DNA of 64,000 bases, taken from Rhipicephalus microplus (Eukaryota; Arthropoda; Arachnida; Ixodida; Ixodidae). Below, in pieces: positions 45,696-57,297 of this stretch (position 1 is its first letter; each line of letters starts with the position of its first letter). The position numbers were made by a program, and so were the translations under genes. The stretch spans positions 197,626,491 to 197,690,490 of the forward strand of contig NC_134702.1 of assembly GCF_043290135.1 (NCBI RefSeq). Direction: 5' to 3'. Below the pieces are notes generated by a model, which saw only the letters and a program-made list of their open reading frames with translations, did no database searches and was not told the origin of the DNA.

Positions 45696-46684
45696 GTAGG
45701 ACCACTCAATAGAGATGCATATTGGGGCCGAAGCACCTCAATAGTGACCCTTGCTCATTAATTTGGAACCCGTGTGCATGGCTATATTAGAAAGGTATAT
45801 TAGACACCACAATGGGGTAATAGTAGCCTGATATCAATCTCAATGGTCACAAAACAATGCAAAACAGCTACAAGCTCCAATCACTAGTACTAGTCGGTGA
45901 CTTCAACGTAGACATTATGGACCATAAGGACTAGCTTTGTCGTCGACTGTTTGTCACTTCATGTCACCTTATGTCCCTTAAATACACCCTGTGTGTACAC
46001 GCTCACATAACATATGTGAGCCGCAAAATAAGGCTAAAATTACACTCACATCAGCCATAATTGTGAACGAGCAATATAAAACATCTACAGGCAAATACAC
46101 TTTATACTAGTCGGTCACGTCAACCTGGTGATTTTTTGGCTTAGTACCTAGCTACTAGTATGTTTGTCTCGTGCGTCTTTTTTCTGTTTGAATAGCGCGC
46201 CAAAAGTGTCACTGTGACAGTTGTTAGTCCAGGCTTCTTCGGTGTATACCCATTTCGTGCGTGCTTTTGGCTTGAGGTGCGTGCTGCACGTTCGTAGCTG
46301 CTTGCCGTTCTTCTCTGACTTTGCGATTCATTGCTGTAGCATTGATTCCTTCGCCCTTGTGCCGAACAAATGCACAGTAAACGCTCAGCTTACTCTGCGA
46401 AGACACATTTTAATATTGTGTTATACCTATTCCTAGAAGGAGGAAAGAGCCACGTGTGCACATTTATGCACAAATGTCCATGGCTTCATGAATATGCTAT
46501 CCAGCGAGTTGGGTCATCTCAGGCAGAACTATACTCTTAAGACTTCAGCAGGACTGAAAGTAACAGCTTCCAGAGAGCTATTGTCAATTTGTCTTCCAAA
46601 GCAGATATCTATGGTTCATATCGGCACAGCGCATTCAGTTACTAAAAAAACGAAAAGGCATGATGTTTTATGTCGCCACCTTAA

Positions 46685-46951
46685 TGCACCGAATCCGCTA
46701 GCACATTACCAGCAATAGAAGAAAGCGAACGATACTTACAGAAACAGGAGCTCGTCAGTTCTGAGCTTGCATATGACTGTGACCCAGGTGTTTCAGAACT
46801 ACGCAGCGAAGGCATACTGACCTTCGCTGATTGCGTCGGACGGTCGACCAGGTTAAACATACTTCGGTGGCTTACGAGATCAGAATTTACGCAAGGCGTC
46901 GTTAATGTGTGCCCTAACTCGGATGTCAGGACACTGCGTTCGTGGTGTTGA
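46685..46951 (+). other. Open frame without a start codon, unknown origin (88 codons)
   Basis: Open from after TAA at 46682-46684 to TGA at 46949-46951, with a protein-like composition: EESERYLQKQELVSSELAY, then ILTFADCVGRSTRLNILRWL and VVNVCPNSDVRTLRSWC. There is no ATG at the start. An acceptor-like TACTTACAG (46733-46741) lies inside the frame in phase 0, so it could be an exon of the same gene as 45576-45695 or a fragment of a coding transposable element. Not recognised. Confidence 0.3.
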
Positions 46952-49473
46952 AGCGCACTCCTTCTTTTTAATTAGTCTCAAGACTCACGAGCTGTGAAAG
47001 ATTCATAAATGAAAATGATGTTGCGGAGGAAGAACCGGAAACAAGTAACCCACTGGTCGCTTAAATCGAGCCGGTCAGCAGTGGTCACTGTGGATAGTTC
47101 ACTGGAGGTACCATCGAAAATAACTTCCTATTCATAAACACATGCAACATGATCTAGCTGGTGACTGCGAACAGAGCTTGGAGCACGAGGAATCATTCGC
47201 ACTCGAGGAGGATTGTTTGTGGGCGCTAGGCACGTGCGTTCATAATTTTGCGTATTTATTCCCCAAGCTCCCCAAGAGAAAGACGAGCATGACAGAAATC
47301 TTTTTTTGTCATGGCACACTTTCACTCGTCCTAGCGGAGAGATTGCGCAATACCACTACATCTCAAAGGTTTTTGTTCTCGCGAAACCAGTCCTTGTCCC
47401 AGCAAAACCATATTTAACGAAACGGCACATGCAGGGTAGCACTGAAAAAGGAAAAAACGGAATTTGACGCCAGTTCAACGAGACTGTGGGTTGAGAGAAG
47501 GTTAGCTGGAGGCTAGGCACACTCTCTCGCATTATTTTCCTCGTTTGTGGCTGAAGGGCATTCCGTGTTATAGCTTCATTCGGGAGTTGTGAAAATATCG
47601 TAACGTCAAAATGATGTTGAAGAGGAAGAACCGGAAAGAGAGCTTGCGCTGCCGGCTGAGCTACCGCCAAGAAAGGCGGCCAAAATGTAGAGTTCATCAC
47701 ATTAACACATAGGGCACAATCCCGTTGAAGTGATGTATTCTATATTCAGACTCTCGGTTTTGGTCAAAATAAAAAACTAGAGGTGCCATGCGGCAATGAT
47801 TGCGCAGAGGCAGAGAAGTGCTCCCTTTCGGGGCTTTGAGATTGGCGCAAACGCCGCGAGAAAAAAACAGGCGGTGGCAGCGGCGTACAAGGTAGAATGT
47901 TGTCCAGGCAATTCCTATACAGAGTTCAACAATATTTGTCTTGCAAAAGCATGCGAAGCCTTGGCAATCAATTATTCGCTCAGCTGAACCCACAAAATTA
48001 TGCACTTAGCTTACCTTTCACGCTATCATAAACATTTTGTCACCCCTTTCAAGATTTGCCTGGCACACAACTGATATTTTCACTGTGGCTTCTCAGACAG
48101 AGACACACATGCAACAAAACACAGACGACTGGAAAGCTTATATGGTTCACGCTATGATAGAATTTCGTTTAGTGAGTAGAACAATTGTCAGATCAATTTT
48201 AAATTCTTAAGCCATACAACCAAAGTTCTTCTGTCCTGTCGTATTTTGTACGACGGTGGTAAACTCGCAGCATTCAGATCTAACTTACATAAAGAACTTT
48301 TTTGATGTCGTTACTTGGGCATATTATTTCGGACAGGATAAATAACGATTTCGTAACATTCGAAAATTCAAAACACTTTAAATCATTGTTTTATATAAGC
48401 TACGACATGTATTATCCAGAGCGATATTATACGACGCCGCTCATATTTGCGCCATCACCCAGGGGCAATAAATTTCTTAAATCGAAGCAATGCTGACCGA
48501 TTTCGAAACAAAAACACAAAAAATTGTCCGTGCATATAAGAACAGCTCAGTTGCTTCAAGCCAGGAGTCTCGAACCGTCGGGAAACTTAGTTGCGCAAAA
48601 GCTAGGTCACTGAAGAAGGGGTGAAGTGGCAAAGAAGGTGGGGAATGGAGAACAAAACGTAGCCCAATGCAATTATGCATGCTAAAGAAAGCACTTTGTA
48701 TATCTCACGTGTGAATTGCTTGTCGAATGGGCTTAGCTTTAGGATTGCAGCAGTTATTGATACTAAACTAACGGAATGACGCAACTCTCGATGCCCATTG
48801 CAAAGTACAGAATTTTTTTCCACTTTTATGTTTCAACACACGGTGACCGCAAGAAGTGCTGAGAAAAAATAAAATGTTTAAAGCCGTCACATCTCTGTAA
48901 CTTAACCGCTAACTGTAACTTAGTATGCTAATCAATAAAGCGAGTGTGTTTTAACAATGTTAAAAATGTTTTATTTTTGGTGAAGTTGCGGACCACATGT
49001 TCGAGGCTCCTGCTTTAAAATAAGTGCTGCCCAACAAGCTGAACTTACCAAAGCGCGCTTTATTGCAATGCCGTGGTGGCGCACTCGATTGCTTCCCTCA
49101 TTCTGATAGGCATAGTTCATATCAAAGCCAGCGCGGCGAACCAGTGCATCAGAAGAGAAGAGACGCTAGTGCGCCTGCACCGATTAGCTCCCGTAATAAA
49201 TAACACCAAGGACAAACGGAAATTTCAGCCCGAATCCCCTGCGTACCAGCCGAGTATTTCAACACTGAGCTACGCCGGCGCCTAAATGTCTGCTGCAAAC
49301 TGGCTCTAGGCAGGCTTCTTGTCGAAAAACGAATCACGTTAACGTGTGCAAACAAGCCTTTTCGAAGAGCAAAGGAATAACCAAATGTAGCACAATGCAA
49401 ATTTCGTAACGAGTTAATCGTCCCATACCCCAGCGAGTTACAATACCCTTAGACATATTTTTCATCATCGTCA
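46952..49473. other. Unassigned region (possible intron)
   Basis: Scattered short frames on both strands without domains, codon bias or matched splice sites. If the candidate exons on either side are real, this is intron. Confidence 0.45.
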
Positions 49474-49711
49474 GCTGATATGTGGGGTTTAACGTCCCCC
49501 AACCACCATAGGATTATGAGAGATGCCGTATTAGAGGGCTCCGAAAATTTCTACCACCTGGGGTTCTTTAACTTGCACCCAAATCTGAGCACACGGACCT
49601 ACAACATTTCCGCCTCCATCGGAAATGCAGCCGCCGCTGCCGGGATTCGATCCCACGACCTGTGCGCCCGCAGCTGAGTACTTTAGCCACTGGACCACCG
49701 CAGCGGGACTA
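49474..49711 (-). mobile_element. tRNA-derived SINE (Ruka-like), copy 5
   Basis: Full-length, with intact box A (minus GTGGTCCAGTGGCTAAAG) and box B with one change (plus strand GGGATTCGATCCC). The short flank ATCATCGT occurs on both sides with a one-base slip. It would lie in the intron between the candidate exons. Confidence 0.92.
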
Positions 49712-50632
49712 TATCATCGTAAGCCTTAGCAAAAAAAAATTCACGGAATTCCTTGCAAGCTTGAAGCGAGTACGATGCTTCTACGAAGAATTGGATGAAT
49801 AACATAGTGAGTATTAAAAAGTGACTTCTCATTACTCCATTTTCAAAACTAGGCTTCACCCTAACTGGAGAAATGGTTTTAAGCTTTGGTGCCTTGGGTT
49901 TGAGATACGGCCACAGGCATGCTTCGGATGCAGTGTATAGTTCTATTATAGGTACTAAACAAGATTGATGTTAAATATTGTGCACAAAATATTCCTTATT
50001 AATAATAAAATGTGGTAAAATCTAACGAATCTTTTCAATATTCTTCCTTTCAGGTTAATACTGCAGTCCGTAATATGACCTACACAGAATATTACTTTTA
50101 TATAATGTATTGCGCAGTAGTGCCGATTTATTTCTTTAATCATATACCACCTAATATTTTTCAAATAACCCTTTAGACTTTCAAAAACGCATTCTTGGCC
50201 ATTTCCCAAGAGTGGGCACGTGTCACTGGTATAAATAAAGAACAAACAAACAAATGTCGCCTTACCACAAGAAAATGCTAATTATGGCACAGTGGGTACC
50301 CTGCAAGCGTAGTTGCAGCAGTTATCCAAAAAAGGGTAGTGAAAAGGCCCTGAAAATGCCACTTTCCCAGCTTTTGCTGTAATTGTGTGGTGCGCTCCAC
50401 GAAGTCCTGGCACATTTTTTTTTAATTTAAAGTACCCTGCTTGTATTGATACTTTATATCACTTTGTTTCTTAGGCTGGCAGAACTTACGTGATACGTCA
50501 CTGTTACATTATATCGCATTGTCTGTTCTTGAAATAACTATTAGTAAATCAATCCAAACCACTTTCTGAAGTCTCACCTCTGGAGCATCGGTGTATTGTA
50601 TACAATGCACTATCCTTGCTCGACCCCAACAG

Positions 50633-50802
50633 GTGGTTTTCATGGAACAATCTCTTTACCACTACGGGGTTCGCCATCCCTATTCACGCGAACCTTCCAA
50701 GGGCCAGTTCTACTTCGGAAAGATCAACGTACTCACAGTCCCGTGTGCAGTATTCGTGAGCTACAATGCCAGCAAGATTGTACAAGAAAGCCTGCACCAG
50801 AC
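50633..50802 (+). CDS. Candidate host-gene exon (170 nt)
   Basis: Acceptor CTCGACCCCAACAG ends at 50632; donor AC|GTGAGT is at 50802/50803. Open in the frame VVFMEQSLYHYGVRHPYSRE ... NASKIVQESLHQ, entering in phase 0 and leaving with two extra bases. The entry phase fits the exon at 45576-45695. The leaving phase fits an acceptor 74 nt later (TGTTTGTAG, ending 50876). No family was recognised; a distant link to divergent M13-type peptidase relatives crossed my mind but is not supported by any motif. Confidence 0.4.
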
Positions 50803-50876
50803 GTGAGTTCAATATCTGAAGACATACCGTATGTCGTGATAAGTTTCATTCTTACACGCAATGTCACTGTTTGTAG

Positions 50877-51114
50877 CGCTTCATGTGATGATGATATGTA
50901 CAGTCGACCACAAACGATTACGGACCACGCAAGCGCATGGCTGAAAACCTCTTCGCGATACGTCAGCGGCGGTCAACACCCCCGGCTGTACCCTGAGAGC
51001 ATCCCTGCACTAATTGATGGCCTGGCTCTTTTCTCACTGGGTACAGATATTTTTCACTTTTCGCTAATCAACGCGACGCGCTTTCGGCATCTGCATCTAC
51101 GAGCTTTTGCCTAG
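50877..51114 (+). CDS. Candidate host-gene exon following a 74-nt intron
   Basis: Starting at 50877, one base completes the codon left open by the previous exon, and the frame then runs ASCDDDMYSRPQTITDHASA, later PESIPALIDGLALFSLG, to TAG at 51112-51114. It may be the last exon, or splicing may leave earlier; GG|GTACAG at 51041 is a weak donor and is out of phase with 51115. Function unknown. Confidence 0.33.
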
Positions 51115-51253
51115 AAATCAGTCTATGTGCATAACTGTTATAAGTCGCATTCTTCACCACAAAGTGACACCTAGCCAACTGAACGCCGTTTCAGACATGC
51201 CGGGATTGTTTCGATCCTCCTGTGAAAACAGCATTGTGATGGTCATGCTGCAG
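51115..51253 (+). other. Possible additional exon, phase not matched
   Basis: A good acceptor (TTTTGCCTAG) and donor (CTGCAG|GTAAGC) surround 139 nt that are open as NQSMCITVISRILHHK ... IVMVMLQ. It needs a preceding exon that ends with two extra bases, which 50877-51041 does not supply. Listed because the splice sites are strong. Confidence 0.25.
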
Positions 51254-52864
51254 GTAAGCGCTTCACGTGAAAACCGGGAACTAACAATGCGCTACGTGGC
51301 ACTAGAAAACTGAAAGGCCAGTTAATAGGAATATGACCTGTTTCCGACCTAGAACTGCGGTCGACGGTAGATGGCGCACCACTAGGTGGCACGGACAGGC
51401 AGTTTTGCACGTGCTTGCGTGGTTCGCACACTTTTGTGGTCGACTGTACTTACTCTGTTAATTACCACATCTAGTGGTCTAGGTATGTGACTAGGTCATT
51501 ATTTTCTAATAACTCCCTCCTATTCGCGGCGAAGTCTACATTGCATAGCCAGGGCTAACGGACGCAGTGACGGACAGAAAAGGGAATGCTGTATGTCACT
51601 GGGCACGTCGTACCTAGCCATGGACGAGATCTCTCGCAGCCTACTTGGCTTTCATGCAGTGTGTTTTTGGAACTCACAAACCAAGAAATGACACATGAAA
51701 AGCTTTGCTTTAAAAACTGCAGGTAATGTATATTAATCTGCTCAGATACCGTAGCAGGCACCATAATGATTTGTAGCATTGTAACCTAAAATACAAAAGC
51801 TTTAAGCAAAGTATATTGGGTGAATTTTATTTGGGAATGCTGAATCAGTGACATCTGCAGTGTTGGTGCTTTTATTGCATACTTCATTTTTCTTCTTCTA
51901 GAAGTAAGCCCGCTAAATATAAAATACATCATGAGACTTCAACTCTTGGCAGTAAGCATCGTCCTCAAAAAGTCAGCTCGTATAGTAATGTTTTCAAGAC
52001 ATTTCGGGAATTTCAGAGGTGGAACTCTCCCAGAAAGTGCGGACGTTCCCTAATAATGCTAATTTTGAGGTGGTGTTATCTGCATTTCTCTTACTATAAC
52101 CACAGGAAGCACTGGATATGCGAGTCTGGGCTGCTATAACGACACTTGGAACAAGCGCTGGTGCAGTCATGGCGACAGGTCGGAAATCGGCCTAACACAG
52201 TGAAGGCCATACGCGCTGAAGACATTTTCGGACTCTTCGCCGTCTGGATAAAGGGAATGAGTAAGGCAGCGGTGGGGACAATCGTCGAGGCAGTCATGGA
52301 GGGAAGACGACGCTCAGGAGTTGAATTGAGCCGATTTAGCCTCAGACGGCGCCGCAACAGGCTCAAGGTACCCTTTCCTTATTAGTGTCTCACCTAAAAA
52401 TATAGAATGACCTTCAAGAAACGCCGCTTCGTTGATGTGCAGTAGGAGTGAAATAAAATTTGAAAAAGGTTGGCAGATTGTAACCGCAATAGCGTTGAAG
52501 AGCTCCTATCGCTAAAATTCCGGCAGCGGTGTTGGCGTCGTTGGTTGTGAGGAAAAATCATCTTATGCATGACCAAGAACCAAAAACGATGCAAAGAAAA
52601 TAAATAAATGATAAAAAATTCTGAAGATTGGGTACCGAACCAGGGTTGCTTGGAATCAAGGGGAGATCAAACTCGCGCCGTACCACCACACGGTGACGCC
52701 ACTGCTTGTGAAAGCTGTGAAAAAAACTTCTTCCGCTTTGAAATACAGTGAAAGGAGCCTTCATGGGTCACAAACAAACGCGTCCTGTATACATGCTTCA
52801 CAATTCAACAAGAAATATGCAACAAGAAGTGATTGAGCTGCTTGCGGGGCACCCGCTCCCGCGT
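51254..52864. other. Unassigned region with one possible exon
   Basis: 52107-52367 has an acceptor (ACTATAACCACAG, ending 52106) and a GTACCC donor-like end, and is open on both strands for about 80 codons (RAEDIFGLFAVWIKGMSK on the plus). No phase agreement with the upstream exon could be shown. The rest shows nothing. Confidence 0.35.
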
Positions 52865-52894
52865 CTGTCAGAACTGTGAGTCTAGTATCCAAAT

Positions 52895-53662
52895 TTGTCT
52901 TTATTGTTTACGATGGCTACCGCATTGAATATTATTTCCTTTAACGTAAAAGGTGTTCGCAGTCAGGTAAAACAGGCCAAGGTGATTAGTGTAGCCCATG
53001 CTGCAAATTGTGATGTTTTATGCCTGCAGGAAACTAATTTCTGTTCACGATCCGACGTTAGGGCTTTTAAACAAAAGTTTAACTTAGATTGCTATTTTTC
53101 TTTCGCTACAACTCGTTTTACGGGAGTAGGCATCATTATATTTAATCGGGCTTTATTGAGAGGTCCCCACGTGGTTTATGACGGCGTCGGTAGAATTATT
53201 GCTCAAGATTGTACCTACTTTTCTTTTCGAATGATGATACTATGTGTGTATGCGCCTGCACAAACTGGACAGTGTAATGATTTTTTCCGAAATTTGGATG
53301 TTTTTTTTCTAGACGGTTGTCTTGTAATTCTAATTGGAGACTTTAACTGTGTGCTAAATACGTGATGCGATGTACAAAGTTCTGGCTGGGGTCGGTCTGC
53401 TTGCAATTCACGTGAGCTGCGACGCCTTGCCCAGCATTTTTCATTGCTGGATGGGCATAATGTCATACACGGGAATACTTTTGTTTGGACATGGCGCCGC
53501 GGACACTTCTCCAGCAGACTCGACCTGGCTTATATTCAACATGCTTTAGAGACGTTTGTCTCCGGATTACGTGTTCCGCCCATCCCACCTTCGCCTCTGT
53601 ACATCTCTGACCATCGTTCGATTCTAGAACTAAAAATTCCATTTTCTATTAAGTGTGAATAA
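52895..53662 (+). pseudogene. L1/Tx1-type endonuclease domain
   Basis: Starts near MATALNIISFNVKGVRS (52913), then LCLQETNFCSRSDV with the catalytic Glu, VGIIIFN, MILCVYAPA, LIGDFNCVLNT, SSRLDLAYI and the final YISDHRSIL. All boxes of an APE-type endonuclease are there in one frame with a single TGA at 53363-53365, at a site where CGA would fit. The start is chosen at the in-frame ATG just before the first beta strand. Confidence 0.85.
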
Positions 53663-54355
53663 ACTTTATAAGCGACTCCAAACCATCCACCGCCGTCAGC
53701 GGCGTCCACCGTCTTCTCTCTATCTTTAAAATAAACAGGACTTGGCGGGCCGCAGCGCGACGCTCTACCGAATAAGCCACGGACGCGACGCTGATATCGG
53801 TGTCAGTAACGCGCCTTATATCTTTAACGCCTCTGCGCGCGTCCCCCTCCCCCTTCGCTCGCTCCTCGGCTCTCCTCACTCGCTGCAGCTGCGCGCGCAC
53901 CCCTCTCTCTCGCGCGCCTGCCTTCTCTCTCAGTTCCCCGTCGAGAGCGGGTCGTGCGATGGATGTCCCGGAGGCAACGCTACGTAGCATCAACAACCAA
54001 TGCAGTACAACCGAATGCCAGCACTGCACCCGTGGTCGGAGGTGACGGTACCGTGGTGGTTTCGCCGACGTTGGAAGACAAGGCGGCGCTGCGAAGGGCT
54101 CGTGAGACCGAACGTAAGCGGGCGAAGCGTGCAGCGGATGCCGAACTGCGTGCTAGCGAGGCCGAGTGCAAGCGGGCGAAGCGTGCAGCGGATGCCGAAC
54201 GGCGCGCTTGCGAGGCCGAGGACAAGCGGGCGAGGCGTGCAGAGGATGCCGAACTTCGCGCTCGGAACTATTACACCTTAAAGGCACCACAGTGTGATTA
54301 ATAAAGATAATAGTGCGAATTAATAAATACCCCTCATAGCATCACCCCGTGCATT
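53660..54355. mobile_element. Insert with 54-bp coding repeats, inside the L1-type LINE
   Basis: It separates endonuclease and RT linker. 54105-54270 has three copies of a 54-bp unit; translated on the plus strand it gives an 18-residue Ala/Arg/Glu/Lys repeat (ELRASEAECKRAKRAADA) likely to form a charged helix. The frame could start at ATG 53959 (MDVPEATLRSINN in another frame) and ends AATNYY-like at 54290. On the minus strand 53745-53800 contains GTGGCTTATTCGGTAGAGCG, which resembles a tRNA box A. At the right edge AGTGCGAAT (54312-54320) and ATTCGCACT (54353-54361) form a perfect inverted pair. Class unknown; no target-site duplication was proven. Confidence 0.45.
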
Positions 54356-54359
54356 CGCA

Positions 54360-55175
54360 CTTAACCATGTTCACCCTCGGGGAAATGCTTGGGAGTTTTT
54401 TTCGGAGAAACCTTGGCGTCTTGATATTCACGTCCTCCAGGACGCGCGCTCTCGCTGAAATTTGTCCCGTGCAATACGCGTGTCACTCGCTGCGTCTGAT
54501 TTATTTGATTGGGATGCGCTTAAAACGCAGTGGCGCCTGCACTGCTCAGTTAAAGGGCGTTCCCTTCGTCGTCGCGATTCTGAGGAGCTGGTCAATACTG
54601 CAGCGAAGTTACGCATCGCATTGCGCGCTGAAACGTCGTCTCCCTTGATGCGAGCTTGGCAACATGAATTACGTGAACGCTTCCAGCGTTTGATTGCCAC
54701 CTCATCTCTGGCGGTGGCTGCATGGCGTTGTAGGCACAACCTTTGTGCCCACCCCGAGGTGCTACGCTGTGCGAGGCAATCGTGTTTTGGGCAGTCACAA
54801 TCACCTGTTTTTTACCATGCAGACACCATCTATACAGCCGCTTCCTAAGCGTGATCGATCTCTCTTTCTGGCGCATTTTGAAGAGATATCATGTTCGGCC
54901 TTGCGGACAAACTGTGATATAATACCGCCTATGCTTAGAGGTTTGCCTCGCGTTCCTCGACAAGCTGCTGATTCTCTGCACGCCCCTCCATCAGTTGAAG
55001 AGGTAAAGGCAGCACTACAATCTATGAAACGGGAGACATCCCCTGGGCCAGACGGTTTTCCAGTTGAATTTTAATTATCACTTCGAAATGAGCTTGGTAC
55101 TGCATTAACCGCGGTTATCCGGTGATGTTTCGAGGATAGTGTCTTTCCATCAAGTTTTCGAGATGGACGCATTGT
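54360..55175 (+). pseudogene. L1/Tx1-type LINE linker and RT start
   Basis: Continuation of the LINE after the insert in shifting frames. It includes VSLAASDLFDWDALKTQWRL, a long helical linker to 54848, then PSVEEVKAALQSMKR followed by SPGPDGFPVEF, the hallmark first RT box of L1-like elements (about 55040-55072). A stop follows, then a segment ending FPSSFRDGRIVLI at 55175. The RT palm is missing. Confidence 0.78.
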
Positions 55176-55180
55176 GCTTA

Positions 55181-56320
55181 TTATTTATTTGAGCATACTG
55201 TTAACCCACATTTGTGGGTCATTACAGGGAGGGAGTACATAAAAGTAATAATTGGTATATAAAAACACTCAAGTAATGTCAACTGTCAACAATAACAAAA
55301 AATTATCAACATTGGCATGACAAAAGGAAAGCAAAACATCAACACATCATCCAACGATTTTTAGGTAACATATAGTTGTCAAGCAAATATTCAAAAGCCC
55401 TTGCATCCGTGCACTCAGCAATATGTGCAGGTAGCGCATTCCAGTTTTCGATAACATTGGGGAAAAACGAATACCGAAAGACGTTTGTGCGGGTGACATA
55501 TGTTCTAATGGCTGCACTATGGTTTATTCTTCTGCTAATTCAACCAGGTCCCCGTATGTACATACTTTTATCAATATATATTCGACCCTGCAGAATCTGA
55601 AATAATAATTTTATTCTGTTCCTCTGTCGCCTAATTTCAAGCAGTTCCAATTTACATGAGTTTAGCATCTCGGTAACTGAGTCTGTTTTTTTTTGTATCT
55701 TGAACATGTGAACCTGGCTGCAAGTCTTTGGATTGTTTCCAGCTCATATATTAGGCCTTTTTGGTGGGGACTCCAAACTACAGGCAGCATACTCCAATAC
55801 AGGCCGAATAAAAGTTTTATATGCCATCAGTTTGACGTCTTTGGTTGCGTTTCGTAGTTTTACTCGAAGAAAACACAGCTTTTTGTACGAGGAAGAACAC
55901 ACATTTTCAACGTTGCTGCGCCAGTTTAGGTCATTTGATATCACAACGTCTAGATATCGAAAACTGGAAACATTTGTCAAAATTGCACTTCCCATACGAT
56001 ACTGGAAATCAAGACCGTTTTTCTTTCGGGTAATATTCGCAAAAGTGGTTTTGGCGTCGTTAATTTCCATATCCCATTTTTCACACCAGGTATGAAGATC
56101 ATCAAGACACTGATTAATTTTTTCCTGGTCGTTTCCACAGTTAACTGGAGCATAAATTAAACAGTCATCTGCAAACAGTCTCAAGACCACTGGTGGCTGA
56201 ACAACTGTGGCTACATCATTGATATAAACTAAAAACAATAAAGGGCCTAGCACCGAGCCCTGTGGTACCCCGGAAAGTACATCCAAAAAGCTTGACACAG
56301 AAAGGTGATGCTTGTTATGT
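55181..56320 (-). mobile_element. CR1-like LINE fragment (LINE C)
   Basis: Minus strand, 3' end at about 55181-55235 with the same stem-like CCTGTAATGACCC...GGGTTAACAGTAT end and AAAT tail as LINE B. The 5' edge lies inside RT at about 56320, where satellite sequence starts. It was inserted into the L1-type LINE or joined to it by a deletion; the L1-type LINE does not resume. Confidence 0.8.
55744..56298 (-). pseudogene. LINE C RT fragment
   Basis: 184 codons open: LSGVPQGSVLGPLLFLVYIND, LRLFADDCLIY (active site), INDAKTTFANITRKKN, FRYLDVVISNDLNW and LEYAACSLESP. It covers RT boxes 4-7 and the start of the C-terminal region. Below 55744 the frame shifts and the rest to 55380 can be followed only in pieces. 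Similar to, but not the same family as, LINE B and LINE D. Confidence 0.85.
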
Positions 56321-56627
56321 TGATATGTGGAGCTTGCGAAATGGCCGTGAGCACGCTACGAGCATGGCACGTAGCGTGCTCACGGCCATTTCGGACATAA
56401 AACTCATATTAAGCTTGTCATTGTTGGACGTGTCATTTACATTTGTCATCCATTCACGGCACGCAATACCAAATTTCCTATATCTGAAGCCAGTGAAACG
56501 GCTGTGAGCACACTATGAGCGTAGCATGTAGTTATATTTTACATGACACGCATATCATGATTATCATGTTTGGACGTTCCATGTACTTTCACCGACTTTT
56601 TAAGCCACCTGATACCAAATTTGGTAT

Positions 56628-56820
56628 ATTTATTTATTTATTTATTTTCCTCAAGGGTCCCTAACAGAAGGGACATTATATGAGGGGTGGGCATACAAGA
56701 AATGGGGAAAGGCAAAGTTGGATGTGCAACAAAACAAAAAACTAATTTTAGGACATAGCTGAAGCGGCAGAAACAAACAAAACAAAAAAGAGGAGAGGGG
56801 GGTAACAGGGGGAGGGTAAT
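56628..56820 (-). mobile_element. LINE 3'-end fragment with AAAT tail
   Basis: Minus sense ends in (AAAT)n at 56628-56648, preceded by GTCCCTTCTGTTAGGGACCC, a hairpin-like 3' end similar in style to LINE B and C. Only non-coding 3' sequence is present. It is inserted in the satellite array (GGTATA on the left, GGTAATAT on the right). Confidence 0.55.
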
Positions 56821-57053
56821 ATGTGGAGCTAGCGAAACAGCCGCCAGCACGCTATGAGCATAGCATGTAATACTGTTTCACATGGCACGCATATCATGAT
56901 TATCAATCTTTTCTGTCTTTGTTTTTTTTTTCGCTTCCGTAGTTACGAAGTAACTACTTCTAGGTTGCGCTGTTCCTGCAGTCAGTCATGATTATCAAGT
57001 TAAGACGCGTTATTTACCTTCGTGCTCTTTTTACGTAACGTGATGCCAAATTT

Positions 57054-57297
57054 GATTGATTGATTGATTTGTGGGGTTTAACTCCCAAAACCACCATATG
57101 ATTATGAGAGACGCCGTAGTGGAGGGTTCCGGAAGTTTTGACCACATGGGGTTCTTTAACGTGCGGCCAAATCTGAGCACACGGGCCTACACCATTTCCG
57201 CCTCCATTGGAAATGCAGCCGCCGCAGCCGGGATTCGAACCCGCGACCTGCGGGTCAGCAGCCGAGTACCTTAGCCACTAGACCACCGCGGCGGGGC
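57054..57297 (-). mobile_element. tRNA-derived SINE (Ruka-like), copy 6, full length
   Basis: Intact box A and box B (plus strand GGGATTCGAACCC), a TGATTGATTGATT tail, and the target-site duplication GATGCCAAATTT/GATGTCGAATTT (57042-57053, 57298-57309) with two mismatches. It sits in the satellite array. Confidence 0.95.

Larger units (their letters stand above)
52865..55180 (+). mobile_element. L1/Tx1-type LINE, interrupted and 3'-truncated
   Basis: Plus-strand ORF2 of an L1-like LINE: endonuclease 52910-53650, an insert at 53660-54355, then the linker and first RT boxes (54385-55175). It is cut by LINE C at about 55181, before the RT active site. No ORF1 or poly(A) tail was seen. The family differs from LINE A, B, C and D. 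Confidence 0.82.

Noticed and set aside
52094..52366. Minus-strand 90-codon frame
   Set aside because: Exact antisense of an equally open plus-strand frame; neither has a domain, so strand cannot be chosen.
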